From Bordetella parapertussis (lineage in GTDB: Bacteria > Acidobacteriota > Terriglobia > Bryobacterales > Bryobacteraceae): a DNA stretch of 64,000 nucleotides. Positions within the stretch are counted from its first letter, which is position 1. Every line of letters begins with the position of its first letter. The position numbers were made by a program, and so were the translations under genes. The notes beneath the pieces were generated by a model, which searched no databases, was not told the origin of the DNA, and saw nothing but the letters and a program-made list of their open reading frames with translations. Location: the NCBI GenBank assembly GCA_943328975.2, contig CALQCC020000012.1, positions 50,165 through 114,164 on the forward strand, given 5' to 3'. Positions 33,619 to 41,410 of this stretch are shown here, in pieces.

Positions 33619-35214
33619 CTAGCGGGCCGCCTGCTTCTGGGCGAGAGCCTTTTCGAGGATACGGGCGGCTGCGGGGAACTCCTTCTTCGAGTTCGCCATG
33701 AAGATGCCCTTGGTGATCATCAGCGGAGTCCAGCCGAGGGTGTTCTTCGTGTTGATATCGGCTCCCTGGTCCACCAGGTATTGCAGGATGGACGGCTGGT
33801 TGCAGAGGACCGCACCGTGGATGGCGGCCATGCCATTCCAGCGGGGATCGCCGACGCCGAGACCGAGGAGGTCGTCGATATTGTCGGGGTAGCGCATCAA
33901 GGTGGTTTCCGCGCTGCCGATCATCGGGAAATTGCCGAGATTGGTATGAGCGTTGATATCGTTGCCGAGTTCGACGGCGAGCTTGACAGCTTCCAAACGT
34001 TCGGCTTCCGAGACACCGGTCAAGGGGCCGGGGCTCTCACCTTCGTAGTAGTCGAGGCAAGTGGCGGCCATCAAAGGAGTGACGCCGACTTCCGTGGTGA
34101 GCTTGGGGTCGGCACCGGCCGATACTAGCAGGCGCATCATGGGAGCGTCGCCGTTGCGCGCGGCGTTGTAGAACGGGGTGGAGCCGACGAAGCTGAGGTG
34201 ATGACGACCCAGGTTGATGTTGGGCGGGTTCTTGGTGGTGCCGAGCGACTTCGTCATCAGCGTTTCTTTCCAGCTGATGCGAGCGTTGACGTTGGCACCC
34301 TTCTCGACCAATTTCTTGGCGAGGTCGAGTGCGGAGGTCTTGTCGGTGGGACGCGGGACGGGCAGTGGCTCACTGGCGGTACCGGCCGCTTCCCACGAAG
34401 TGCCGGGCTTGCGCATCCATACCAGGGAGTGGAGCGGCGTGCCGTTGCCATCCTGAATATTCGGGTTCGCGCCCTTGTCGAGCAGCACGGATGCAAGGTC
34501 GTAATGCGCGTTGATGATCGCCATGTTGAGGGCGGTGCTGCCGTCCTGGGAGCGGTCATCCAGGTTCGCGCCATGGTCCAGCAAGGTGGTCATCGCATCA
34601 ATGCGATTGTTCAACACTGCGAATAGGAACGCGGTGAAACCGCCTTTCGACTTCACTTTGACGTCGGCTCCGTATTCGACAAGCAGAGCGGTCGCGGAGG
34701 TATTGCCTTCACCCGCGGCCCACATCAGTGCAGTCTGGCCCTTGAATTTCTCTATTGCGTTGACTTGGGCACCACTCTTCACCAGCAGCTTAATCGCATC
34801 GACGTTGCCGTTGAGAGCGGCGCTCATCAACGCGGTTTGTCCGTCGCCGAACGTGGCGTTGACATCGACACCGGCTTTGATCAATTGCTCGATCACTGCG
34901 GCGTGGCCGCCTTCCGAGGCCAGTGCCATCGGCGTGATGCTGTAGCGATTCGTGGCTTTCGCGTCGGCGCCCGCAGCCAGCAACATGCTGGTGATCTCGG
35001 AACTGCCGAGCTCCGCAGCCCAGTGCAAGGGCGTGGTGCCGTCGACTTCAGCAGCCTTAATATCGGCTCGCTGTGCGATCAACGCCTTCACTGCGGCAGC
35101 GTCGGATTTCTTCACCGCGTCGATCAATTTTGCGTCGGCGGCGTGGATGGTGGTGGCAGCCGCCAGCAGCATCGTCAAAAGAGGAAGATAGTTTCTTGAG
35201 GCTATTGCGTGCAT
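33619..35214 (-). CDS. Secreted ankyrin-repeat protein (cassette A)
   Basis: About 531 residues from ATG 35214 (a GTG at 35226 is possible). MHAIASRNYLPLLTMLLAAATTIHA is a secretion signal. About ten ankyrin repeats follow, easily seen as GTTPLHWAAELGSSEITSMLLAAGADAKA, GQTALMSAALNGNVDAIKLLVKSGAQVNA and GQTALMWAAGEGNTSATALLVEYGADV. A gap of about 60 residues splits the array near 290-345. Ankyrin stacks bind proteins; in the periplasm a scaffold for the neighbouring DUF1592/DUF1552 proteins is plausible. It is divergent from the DUF1592 gene with a 32-bp gap and cotranscribed with gntR. The second cassette has an equivalent gene at 51356. Confidence 0.9.
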   Translation of the reverse strand: MHAIASRNYLPLLTMLLAAATTIHAADAKLIDAVKKSDAAAVKALIAQRADIKAAEVDGTTPLHWAAELGSSEITSMLLAAGADAKATNRYSITPMALASEGGHAAVIEQLIKAGVDVNATFGDGQTALMSAALNGNVDAIKLLVKSGAQVNAIEKFKGQTALMWAAGEGNTSATALLVEYGADVKVKSKGGFTAFLFAVLNNRIDAMTTLLDHGANLDDRSQDGSTALNMAIINAHYDLASVLLDKGANPNIQDGNGTPLHSLVWMRKPGTSWEAAGTASEPLPVPRPTDKTSALDLAKKLVEKGANVNARISWKETLMTKSLGTTKNPPNINLGRHHLSFVGSTPFYNAARNGDAPMMRLLVSAGADPKLTTEVGVTPLMAATCLDYYEGESPGPLTGVSEAERLEAVKLAVELGNDINAHTNLGNFPMIGSAETTLMRYPDNIDDLLGLGVGDPRWNGMAAIHGAVLCNQPSILQYLVDQGADINTKNTLGWTPLMITKGIFMANSKKEFPAAARILEKALAQKQAAR

Positions 35215-35234
35215 ACTTGTATACACTATATACT
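35205..35234. promoter_or_regulatory. Shared divergent control region of cassette A with a TGTATACA palindrome
   Basis: Only 32 bp separate the divergent start codons (35214 minus, 35247 plus). They hold TGTATACA (35218-35225), identical to the core at 29163-29170, and a good plus-strand -10 TATACT (35229-35234) with TTGCGT at 35205 as a weak -35 (18-nt spacer). A regulator bound here would block both directions. Both mRNAs would have very short or no leaders. Confidence 0.5.
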
Positions 35235-35246
35235 ACAGACGTTTAC

Positions 35247-37613
35247 ATGGCTAGCGGCACTTACAACAAACTACTGATCGTCCCCGTCGCAGTGACGGCG
35301 ATCCTCGGACTCGCGTCTGTGGCATTCACGCAAACGCCTGCTCCGCAACAGACAGAACAGCAGGCTGCGAGCGCGATGCTCGGTCAGTATTGCGGGACTT
35401 GTCACAGTCCGCAACTACGCACCGCAGGCATCGTTATTAATGCAGCGGCGCTGGATCAGATTCCGCAGAACGCGGAGACATGGGAAAAGGTAGTGCGCCA
35501 ATTGCGCGCGGGCGGCATGCCTCCGCCGGGTGCGCCTCGTCCTGCTCCGGCTGTCTACGCACGTGTTTCGACTTACGTTGAAAATGCGCTGGATCGTGCG
35601 GCGGCGGCGAATCCGAATCCGGGCGAGTTGCCGGATCTGCATCGTCTGACACGCACGGAGTACAAGAACGCCGTGCGCGATTTGTTGGCGCTGGAAAACC
35701 TGCCGAAGGAAATGGACTACGAGTTCCTGCTGCCTGCGGACAATGCATCGAGCGGCTTCGACAATATCGCGGACTTGCTGTACTTGTCGCCGGCGACGAT
35801 GGAACGCTATTTGGATGCGGCACGCAAGGTGAGCCGGTTGGCGGTGGGCGATCCGAATGCTCCGGTGATGTTGAACGTGCATCGCACGTCGGCGGAGTTG
35901 CCGCAGACCACGCAAGTGGAAGATCTTTCGTTCGGCACGCGCGGCGGGTTGGCGGTGCGTAGTTACTTTCCACTGGATGGGGAGTATGGGTTCCAAGTGG
36001 AAGTCGCCGGCGGTGGACGCGACACGCATGAGATGGAGATCACTGTCGATGGCGAGCGCAAGCAGCTAGTCCAGGTGGGCGGTGGAGGCGGCGGTCGCGG
36101 TGGCGGTGGTGGACGCGGAGCTGCAGCCGGACCGGCGGAATATCGCATTCCTGTGACGGCAGGACCGCATTTGATCGGCGTTACGTTTGTGCAGCGCAGC
36201 CGGGCGCTCGATGAATCGACTTTGGCGACGCGGCCTCGCAGCCGTGGAACCCAGCCTGCGGTTGGGGCGTTGAATATCCGTGGACCTTACAAGGTGACGG
36301 GCGCCGGGAACACGCCTAGCCGGCAGCGTATCTTTACTTGCCGTCCTACGGCTCCTGCGGCGGAACTGGCTTGTGCGCGGCAAATTATTTCTACGCTGGC
36401 CCGGCGGGCGTATCGTCGTCCGGTGACGGATGCGGATGTGAACGAGTTGCTGCCCTTCTATACGGACGCTCGGGCCGAGGGGAATTTCGACTTCGGCATT
36501 CAAGGCGTCGTAGAACGGATGCTGGTGAGCCCGCAGTTCCTGTATCGCGCGGAGCGGACCCCGGCGAATACGACGGCCAAAGCGTTTCCGGTGAGCGACC
36601 TCGAACTGGCCTCGCGCTTGTCTTTCTTCTTGTGGAGCAGCATTCCGGACGACGAATTGCTCAATCTTGCGGCGGCCGGGAAACTGAAAGATCCGGCGAC
36701 ATTGCGGGCGCAGACGCAGCGTATGTTGAAGGATCCGCGCTCCGAGGCAATGGTTACCAACTTCGCGGCGCAGTGGCTGTTTTTGCGCGATATCCAAGTG
36801 AAGGAGCCGGACTTGTTCCTGTTCCGTAACTTCGATGAAGGACTGCGGCAATCGTTTGCGCGCGAGACGGAGTTATTCCTCAGCAGCGTGTTGCGCGAGA
36901 ATCGCAGCGTGCTCGAATTGATCACCGCGAACTATTCCTTCATCAATGAGCGGTTGGCGAAACATTACGGTGTGCCGGATATTCGCGGCAGCCAGTTCCG
37001 CCGCTATGAGTTTCCGGCGGGCAGTCCGCGCGGGGGATTGTTGGGGCAGGGAAGCATCCTGACGCTGACTTCGTATTCGATTCGCACCTCGCCGGTATTG
37101 CGTGGCAAGTATGTGTTGGAGAACTTGCTGGCTTCGCCGCCGCCCCCTCCTCCGCCCAATGTTCCGTCGCTGAAGACGGAAGGCGCATCGCCGGATAAGC
37201 CGGTGACGTTGCGCGACGCCATGCAGCGGCATCGGGCCGACGCGGCTTGCGCGAGCTGTCATGCTCGCATGGACCCAATCGGGTTCGCCTTTGAGCACTT
37301 CGACGCCACTGGCGCGTGGCGCGATCACGATGGCGGGCAGCCGATCGACGTCCAGAGTAAGATGTTGGATGGTACCGATGTGAACGGCGTAGACGGCGTC
37401 AAGAAGTTGATCTTGAAGGATCCGGAACGCTTCGCCGCTGCTGTGAGCGAGAAGTTATTGATGTACGCAATCGGTCGCAACGTGCAGTATTACGACACGC
37501 CGGCGGTCCGCAAGATTGTTCGCGATGCCGCGGCAAATAAGTACACGTTTGCGGCGTTGGTCGAAGGCATTGTGCAGAGCGCCCCATTTCAGATGCGAGG
37601 AGTGAAAAAATGA
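35247..37613 (+). CDS. Planctomycete-type cytochrome protein with DUF1587/DUF1592/DUF1588/DUF1585 domains (cassette A)
   Basis: A 788-residue exported protein from ATG 35247 (earlier frame is antisense to the ankyrin gene). After a signal/anchor helix, an N-terminal cytochrome-like module has the heme motif CGTCH (49-53). The DUF1587 region begins LHRLTRTEYKNAVRDLLAL, then a glycine-rich carbohydrate-binding-like stretch (about 275-300). DUF1592 holds RRPVTDADVNELLPFY and ELASRLSFFLWSSIPDDELL, and DUF1588 has NERLAKHYGVPDI with a second heme motif CASCH (about 668) in CHARMDPIGFAFEHFDATGAWR. DUF1585 closes the protein. The family is abundant in planctomycetes and acidobacteria, with unproven redox roles. 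It overlaps the DUF1552 gene by 4 bp. Confidence 0.92.
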   Translation: MASGTYNKLLIVPVAVTAILGLASVAFTQTPAPQQTEQQAASAMLGQYCGTCHSPQLRTAGIVINAAALDQIPQNAETWEKVVRQLRAGGMPPPGAPRPAPAVYARVSTYVENALDRAAAANPNPGELPDLHRLTRTEYKNAVRDLLALENLPKEMDYEFLLPADNASSGFDNIADLLYLSPATMERYLDAARKVSRLAVGDPNAPVMLNVHRTSAELPQTTQVEDLSFGTRGGLAVRSYFPLDGEYGFQVEVAGGGRDTHEMEITVDGERKQLVQVGGGGGGRGGGGGRGAAAGPAEYRIPVTAGPHLIGVTFVQRSRALDESTLATRPRSRGTQPAVGALNIRGPYKVTGAGNTPSRQRIFTCRPTAPAAELACARQIISTLARRAYRRPVTDADVNELLPFYTDARAEGNFDFGIQGVVERMLVSPQFLYRAERTPANTTAKAFPVSDLELASRLSFFLWSSIPDDELLNLAAAGKLKDPATLRAQTQRMLKDPRSEAMVTNFAAQWLFLRDIQVKEPDLFLFRNFDEGLRQSFARETELFLSSVLRENRSVLELITANYSFINERLAKHYGVPDIRGSQFRRYEFPAGSPRGGLLGQGSILTLTSYSIRTSPVLRGKYVLENLLASPPPPPPPNVPSLKTEGASPDKPVTLRDAMQRHRADAACASCHARMDPIGFAFEHFDATGAWRDHDGGQPIDVQSKMLDGTDVNGVDGVKKLILKDPERFAAAVSEKLLMYAIGRNVQYYDTPAVRKIVRDAAANKYTFAALVEGIVQSAPFQMRGVKK

Positions 37614-38953
37614 CATTCATCACCAAGAAATCTTTGGCCCGCCGGACCTTTCTCAAGGGAACCGGTGCCGCATTGGCGCTGCCGATGCTGGATTCGATGA
37701 TCCCGGCGCTGTCGGCGCAGACCGCGGCTCCGCTGCGTTTGGGATGGGTCTATGTCTCGCACGGCATCATCTACGATCAATGGAAGCCGACCAAGATCGG
37801 TCCGGGCTTTGAACTGACGGCGAACCTGCAGCCCATGGCCAATTTGAACGGGCAGTTCAGCATTCTCTCCGGCCTGTCGCATTTGGAAGCGGATACGAAG
37901 GGCGATGGCTCCGGCGATCACACGCGTGCCTCGGCTGCGTGGCTCACCGGCGTTCACGCCTATGACCGCACGCGTCCTGGCGTGGAAGTGAAGTTGGCGA
38001 CCACTGCGGATCAAATTGCCGCGAAGGTGCTGGGCGCCAATTCGCCGATCCCGTCGATTGAGATGACGGTGGATTCGGCTTCGCAGGGTTCTTGCGATTC
38101 GGGCGATTGCTTCTACGTCAACACGTTCTCATGGCGCAATGAGATGACGCCGAACGCTCCGGAGAATCATCCGCGCGTGATTTTTGAACGCTTGTTTGGC
38201 GACGGCGGTTCGGCGGCACAGCGCAAGGCACGCACTCGTCGCACGGGCAGCATTCTGGATTCGGTGGCGGAAGAAGCGCGGCGCATGGCGGGCACGCTCG
38301 GTTCTGGCGACCGTTCCAAGATGACCGAGTATCTCGACTCCGTCCGTGAGATTGAACAACGCATTCAGAATGCCGAAGCGCATGGCGCGCAGTCGCTCGA
38401 GATTCCGGATCGACCGTTGGGCATTCCGGAGTCTTTTGAGGAACACACCAAGTTGATGTTCGACTTGCAGGTGACCGCGTTCCAAACGGATATGACGCGC
38501 GTGTTCAGCATGATCATGGCGCGCGAACTTAGCTCCCGGACCTACGCCCACATCGGCATTCCCGGACAGCACCACTTGATCTCGCATCATCGCGAAGATC
38601 CGGCGCAGATGGCGGAGAAGGCTCGCATCGATACGAACCACGTGCAGATGCTGGCGTACTTCCTCGAAAAGATGGCGGCCACGAAGGACGTCAACGGCTC
38701 GCTGCTGGATAATAGCTTGATCATGTACGGAAGCGGCATGGGCAATGGCAACTTGCATCGCCATTCCGACCTGCCGATCCTGCTCGCCGGCAAGATGGGC
38801 GGCAAGGTGAAGCAAGGCTCGCATTACGCGTACAAGCAGGACACGCCGATGGCGAACCTGTTGGTCACCATTCTGGATAAGGCCGGCGCGCCGATCGAGA
38901 AGCTTGGCGACAGCACCGGGCCGTTGAAACCGGACCCGCTGACGATTGGGTAG
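37610..38953 (+). CDS. DUF1552 protein with Tat signal (cassette A)
   Basis: A 447-residue protein. The N-terminus SLARRTFLKGTGAALALPMLDSM is a twin-arginine signal, so it is exported folded, as expected for a cofactor-binding enzyme. The body matches DUF1552: SHGIIYDQWKPT, LSGLSHLEAD, IEMTVDSASQGSCDSGDCFYVNTFSW, SVREIEQRIQNAEA, HIGIPGQHHLISHH and MYGSGMGNGNLHRHSDLPILLAG. The fold relates to the alkaline phosphatase/sulfatase superfamily-like DUF1501 group. It almost always sits after a DUF1592 gene, as here by ATGA overlap. Substrate unknown. Confidence 0.92.
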   Translation: MTFITKKSLARRTFLKGTGAALALPMLDSMIPALSAQTAAPLRLGWVYVSHGIIYDQWKPTKIGPGFELTANLQPMANLNGQFSILSGLSHLEADTKGDGSGDHTRASAAWLTGVHAYDRTRPGVEVKLATTADQIAAKVLGANSPIPSIEMTVDSASQGSCDSGDCFYVNTFSWRNEMTPNAPENHPRVIFERLFGDGGSAAQRKARTRRTGSILDSVAEEARRMAGTLGSGDRSKMTEYLDSVREIEQRIQNAEAHGAQSLEIPDRPLGIPESFEEHTKLMFDLQVTAFQTDMTRVFSMIMARELSSRTYAHIGIPGQHHLISHHREDPAQMAEKARIDTNHVQMLAYFLEKMAATKDVNGSLLDNSLIMYGSGMGNGNLHRHSDLPILLAGKMGGKVKQGSHYAYKQDTPMANLLVTILDKAGAPIEKLGDSTGPLKPDPLTIG

Positions 38954-38963
38954 CGAGTAGGCT

Positions 38964-38977
38964 CGCTATCATAGAGG
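38964..38977 (+). repeat. 14-bp direct repeat, first copy, with -10-like TATCAT
   Basis: CGCTATCATAGAGG occurs here and again at 39955-39968, each just before a new gene. The TATCAT ends 6 nt before the ATG at 38979, which fits a leaderless transcript. Confidence 0.5.
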
Positions 38978-38978
38978 G

Positions 38979-39932
38979 ATGAACTTTCTTCATTCTTCAA
39001 GCCGTACCCGCTGGGCGCTGGCCGCGAACCTGTTCGCGGTCGCGGCCGTGGGGCTCTACGCGGCCGATCGCATCACCGAAATTACGCTTCCCGGGAAGGA
39101 CCTTTTCCCGGAGAGCATCACTTCGCTTTCCAATGGCACGTTGATTATTGGCAGTTCCGGCCAAGGCAACATCTGGCGCGTGCTCCCGGGCAAGACGACG
39201 GCTGAGGAGTTTATCAAGCCGGGGACTGCTGGACTCGCGACTGTGTTGGGCGTGCTGGCGGATGAGAAGTCGAACACGCTGTGGGTGTGCTCGAACAATC
39301 TGGACGGCAAGGGCGCGTCGCCGACTTCTGCTAAGACCTTCGATCTGAAAACGGGCGCTCCGAAGGCGAGTTACACGCTGCCTGGCGCGACCGCGCTTTG
39401 CAACGACATCGCGATTAATTCCGACGGCACCGCTTATATCGCGGACACGCGTGGGAACAGCGTGGTGATGCTCAAGAAGGGTGCGAAGGAACTGGAAGTC
39501 GCGGCGAAAGACGACAAGTTGCTGGCTGGCGCGGACGGCCTCGCGTTTGGCAACAAGACCACTCTCTATGTGAACAGTGTCAGCGCGAACAAACTGCTTC
39601 GCCTCGATTTGGGTAAAGATGGCAAGGCGACGAAGATCGTGGACCTGACGTTGTCTCAGCCGTTGGGCGCTCCGGATGGCATGCGTGCGATCGGCGCGAA
39701 CCGTTTGCTGCTGGCGGAGAACGCGGGCAAGATGGACATCATCACCTTCCAGGGAACGCAGAATGCCGTAGTGAAGACGATCAAGGAAGGGCTGGAAAGC
39801 ACTCCGGCCGTGACCGCTACCAAGGGCATGGCATGGATCGTCGAAGGCAAGCTGAACTACCGTAACGATGCGAAGTTGAAGGGCAAGGATCCGAGCCCAT
39901 TCAAGATGTACGCAGTGCCGCTACCAAAGTAA
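38979..39932 (+). CDS. Secreted SMP-30/gluconolactonase-like beta-propeller protein
   Basis: A 317-residue protein with a signal peptide (about 1-30, WALAANLFAVAAVGLYAAD). The body has repeated four-strand blades: ESITSLSNGTLIIGSSGQGNIWRV, NDIAINSDGTAYIADTRGNSVVML, ADGLAFGNKTTLYVNSVSANKLLRLDLG and PDGMRAIGANRLLLAEN, as in SMP-30 and gluconolactonase. The E/N/D metal ligands of that family look partly kept. It follows the DUF1552 gene by 25 nt, so it may belong to cassette A. A sugar-acid lactone hydrolase is possible but unproven. Confidence 0.8.
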   Translation: MNFLHSSSRTRWALAANLFAVAAVGLYAADRITEITLPGKDLFPESITSLSNGTLIIGSSGQGNIWRVLPGKTTAEEFIKPGTAGLATVLGVLADEKSNTLWVCSNNLDGKGASPTSAKTFDLKTGAPKASYTLPGATALCNDIAINSDGTAYIADTRGNSVVMLKKGAKELEVAAKDDKLLAGADGLAFGNKTTLYVNSVSANKLLRLDLGKDGKATKIVDLTLSQPLGAPDGMRAIGANRLLLAENAGKMDIITFQGTQNAVVKTIKEGLESTPAVTATKGMAWIVEGKLNYRNDAKLKGKDPSPFKMYAVPLPK

Positions 39933-39954
39933 ACCGGTGAAGGCGGAAAAAGTG

Positions 39955-39968
39955 CGCTATCATAGAGG
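39955..39968 (+). repeat. 14-bp direct repeat, second copy, with -10-like TATCAT
   Basis: Identical to 38964-38977. It would place transcription start at about 39970, 64 nt before the RhlE-type helicase ATG. Confidence 0.5.
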
Positions 39969-40033
39969 AGCAAGCCGATCCGCCTTCCTTCTCCCCCAAT
40001 GTTGGAGTGCTGATTTCTTCGCACCCCCAACTA

Positions 40034-41299
40034 ATGAACAATTTCCAAGAACTATCTCTATCCCCTGTTTTACAGACGAATTTGGTGAACAACAAGCTTG
40101 TTCTGCCTACCCCTGTTCAGGCTCAATCGATTCCGCCTCAGCTCGAAGGGCGTGACGTTGTCGTCACTGCTCAAACGGGTACGGGCAAGACGCTGGCCTT
40201 CGTGCTGCCTTTGCTGGAAAAACTGATCCAGAATCGCACACCGGGCGTAAACGCATTGATTCTCAGCCCGACCCGCGAGCTGGCGACGCAGATTGACGAG
40301 ACGTTCCGACGTCTTGCGCAGACCACCGGAATCCGGTCGGCTGTGGTTACCGGCGGTGCCAATGAGCAGCGTCAGTTGCTGCAACTTCGTCAAGGCGCGC
40401 AGGTCATCATCGCGACTCCTGGCCGTCTGGCAGACTACTTGAAGCGCAAGCTGGTGAAGCTTGCTCCGACTCGCTTCCTGATTTTGGATGAAGCGGATCG
40501 CATGCTCGACATGGGCTTCCTGCCGACGATCAAAGAGATCCTGGCGATGTTGCCTGCCGAACGTCAGACGATGTTCTTCTCGGCCACGATGGAGCCGTCC
40601 GCGGCGCAGCTGGTCAAGAGCTACCTCAATAATCCGGTTCGCATCGAAGTGGGTTCCACCACCAAGACCGCCGAACACGTTGACTTGCACCTTTATGAAG
40701 TCGACCAGGATCGCAAGCTCAGCTTGCTCGAAAAGATGCTCACAGACGAGGAAGGTTCGTTCCTCGTATTCGCCCGCACCAAGCATGGCGCGGATCGTTT
40801 GGCGCAGAAGTTGATCAACAACGGAGCCAACGCGACTCGCATTCATGGCAATCGCACTCAGGCGCAGCGGAACCAAGCTCTGCGTGGCTTCCAAGACGGT
40901 GACTTCCGCATCCTTGTGGCGACGGACGTTGCTGCTCGCGGTATTCACGTGGACGGAATCGCTCACGTGGTCAATTACGATCTGCCGCAGGCTCCGGAAG
41001 ATTTCATTCACCGCGTGGGTCGTACAGGCCGCGCTGGTGTTCGTGGAACTGCAACAACGTTCTGCACCCGTGGCGAACGTGGCGAGATCGGCCGCATCGA
41101 ACGCTTGCTGGGTATGAAGTTGACCCGCCGCATTGTGGCTGGGGAATTGGCGCGCGAAAAACGGACCGAAGGATCGTCCGCACCGCCGTCGTACGGAAAG
41201 CCTGCGCATCACGCAGCTGCTCCTGCGGCAGGTAAGCGTGTTCCGTTCTGGCAGAAGCCCGCTGCCGCCTCCCGCTTCAAGCGGAAACGCAGCGCGTAA
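40034..41299 (+). CDS. rhlE: DEAD-box RNA helicase, RhlE type
   Basis: A 421-residue helicase from ATG 40034 (a GTG at 40007 would add nine residues). Motifs: Q motif LPTPVQAQSIP, Walker A AQTGTGKT, PTRELATQI, GG, TPGRL, DEAD (ILDEADRMLDMGF), SATMEP, then in domain 2 VFARTKHGADRLA, VATDVAARGIHVDGIAHVVNYDLP and HRVGRTGRAG. The tail is Lys/Arg rich (QKPAAASRFKRKRSA), as in RhlE, which remodels rRNA during ribosome assembly or cold growth. It is monocistronic between a promoter with the 14-bp repeat and a strong terminator. Confidence 0.93.
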   Translation: MNNFQELSLSPVLQTNLVNNKLVLPTPVQAQSIPPQLEGRDVVVTAQTGTGKTLAFVLPLLEKLIQNRTPGVNALILSPTRELATQIDETFRRLAQTTGIRSAVVTGGANEQRQLLQLRQGAQVIIATPGRLADYLKRKLVKLAPTRFLILDEADRMLDMGFLPTIKEILAMLPAERQTMFFSATMEPSAAQLVKSYLNNPVRIEVGSTTKTAEHVDLHLYEVDQDRKLSLLEKMLTDEEGSFLVFARTKHGADRLAQKLINNGANATRIHGNRTQAQRNQALRGFQDGDFRILVATDVAARGIHVDGIAHVVNYDLPQAPEDFIHRVGRTGRAGVRGTATTFCTRGERGEIGRIERLLGMKLTRRIVAGELAREKRTEGSSAPPSYGKPAHHAAAPAAGKRVPFWQKPAAASRFKRKRSA

Positions 41300-41322
41300 A
41301 ACATCGCTTAGTCTTCAGTTCC

Positions 41323-41359
41323 AAACAACCCCGTCTCACAAGGACGGGGTTGTTTTTTT
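41323..41359 (+). terminator. Terminator after the DEAD-box helicase gene
   Basis: AAACAACCCCGTC (41323-41335) pairs with GACGGGGTTGTTT (41343-41355), 7-nt loop, followed by a T-run. Confidence 0.92.
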
Positions 41360-41410
41360 GTGCCTGGGCCACGTTGCTGTACTCTGTATAGTGATCTACC
41401 GAGGTTCACT

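Noticed and set aside
35073..35246. N-terminal extension of the cassette A cytochrome frame
   Set aside because: It is antisense to the ankyrin start and Arg-rich; the signal-like sequence begins at 35247.
36070..36135. Gly-rich low-complexity stretch as a repeat element
   Set aside because: It is an in-frame loop of the DUF1592 protein; the paralogue has a different Gly/Ala insert at the same place.
41380..41392. TGTATAGT before the PQQ dehydrogenase as a third GntR site
   Set aside because: Two of eight bases differ from the palindrome, and it fits as well as a simple -10 box.
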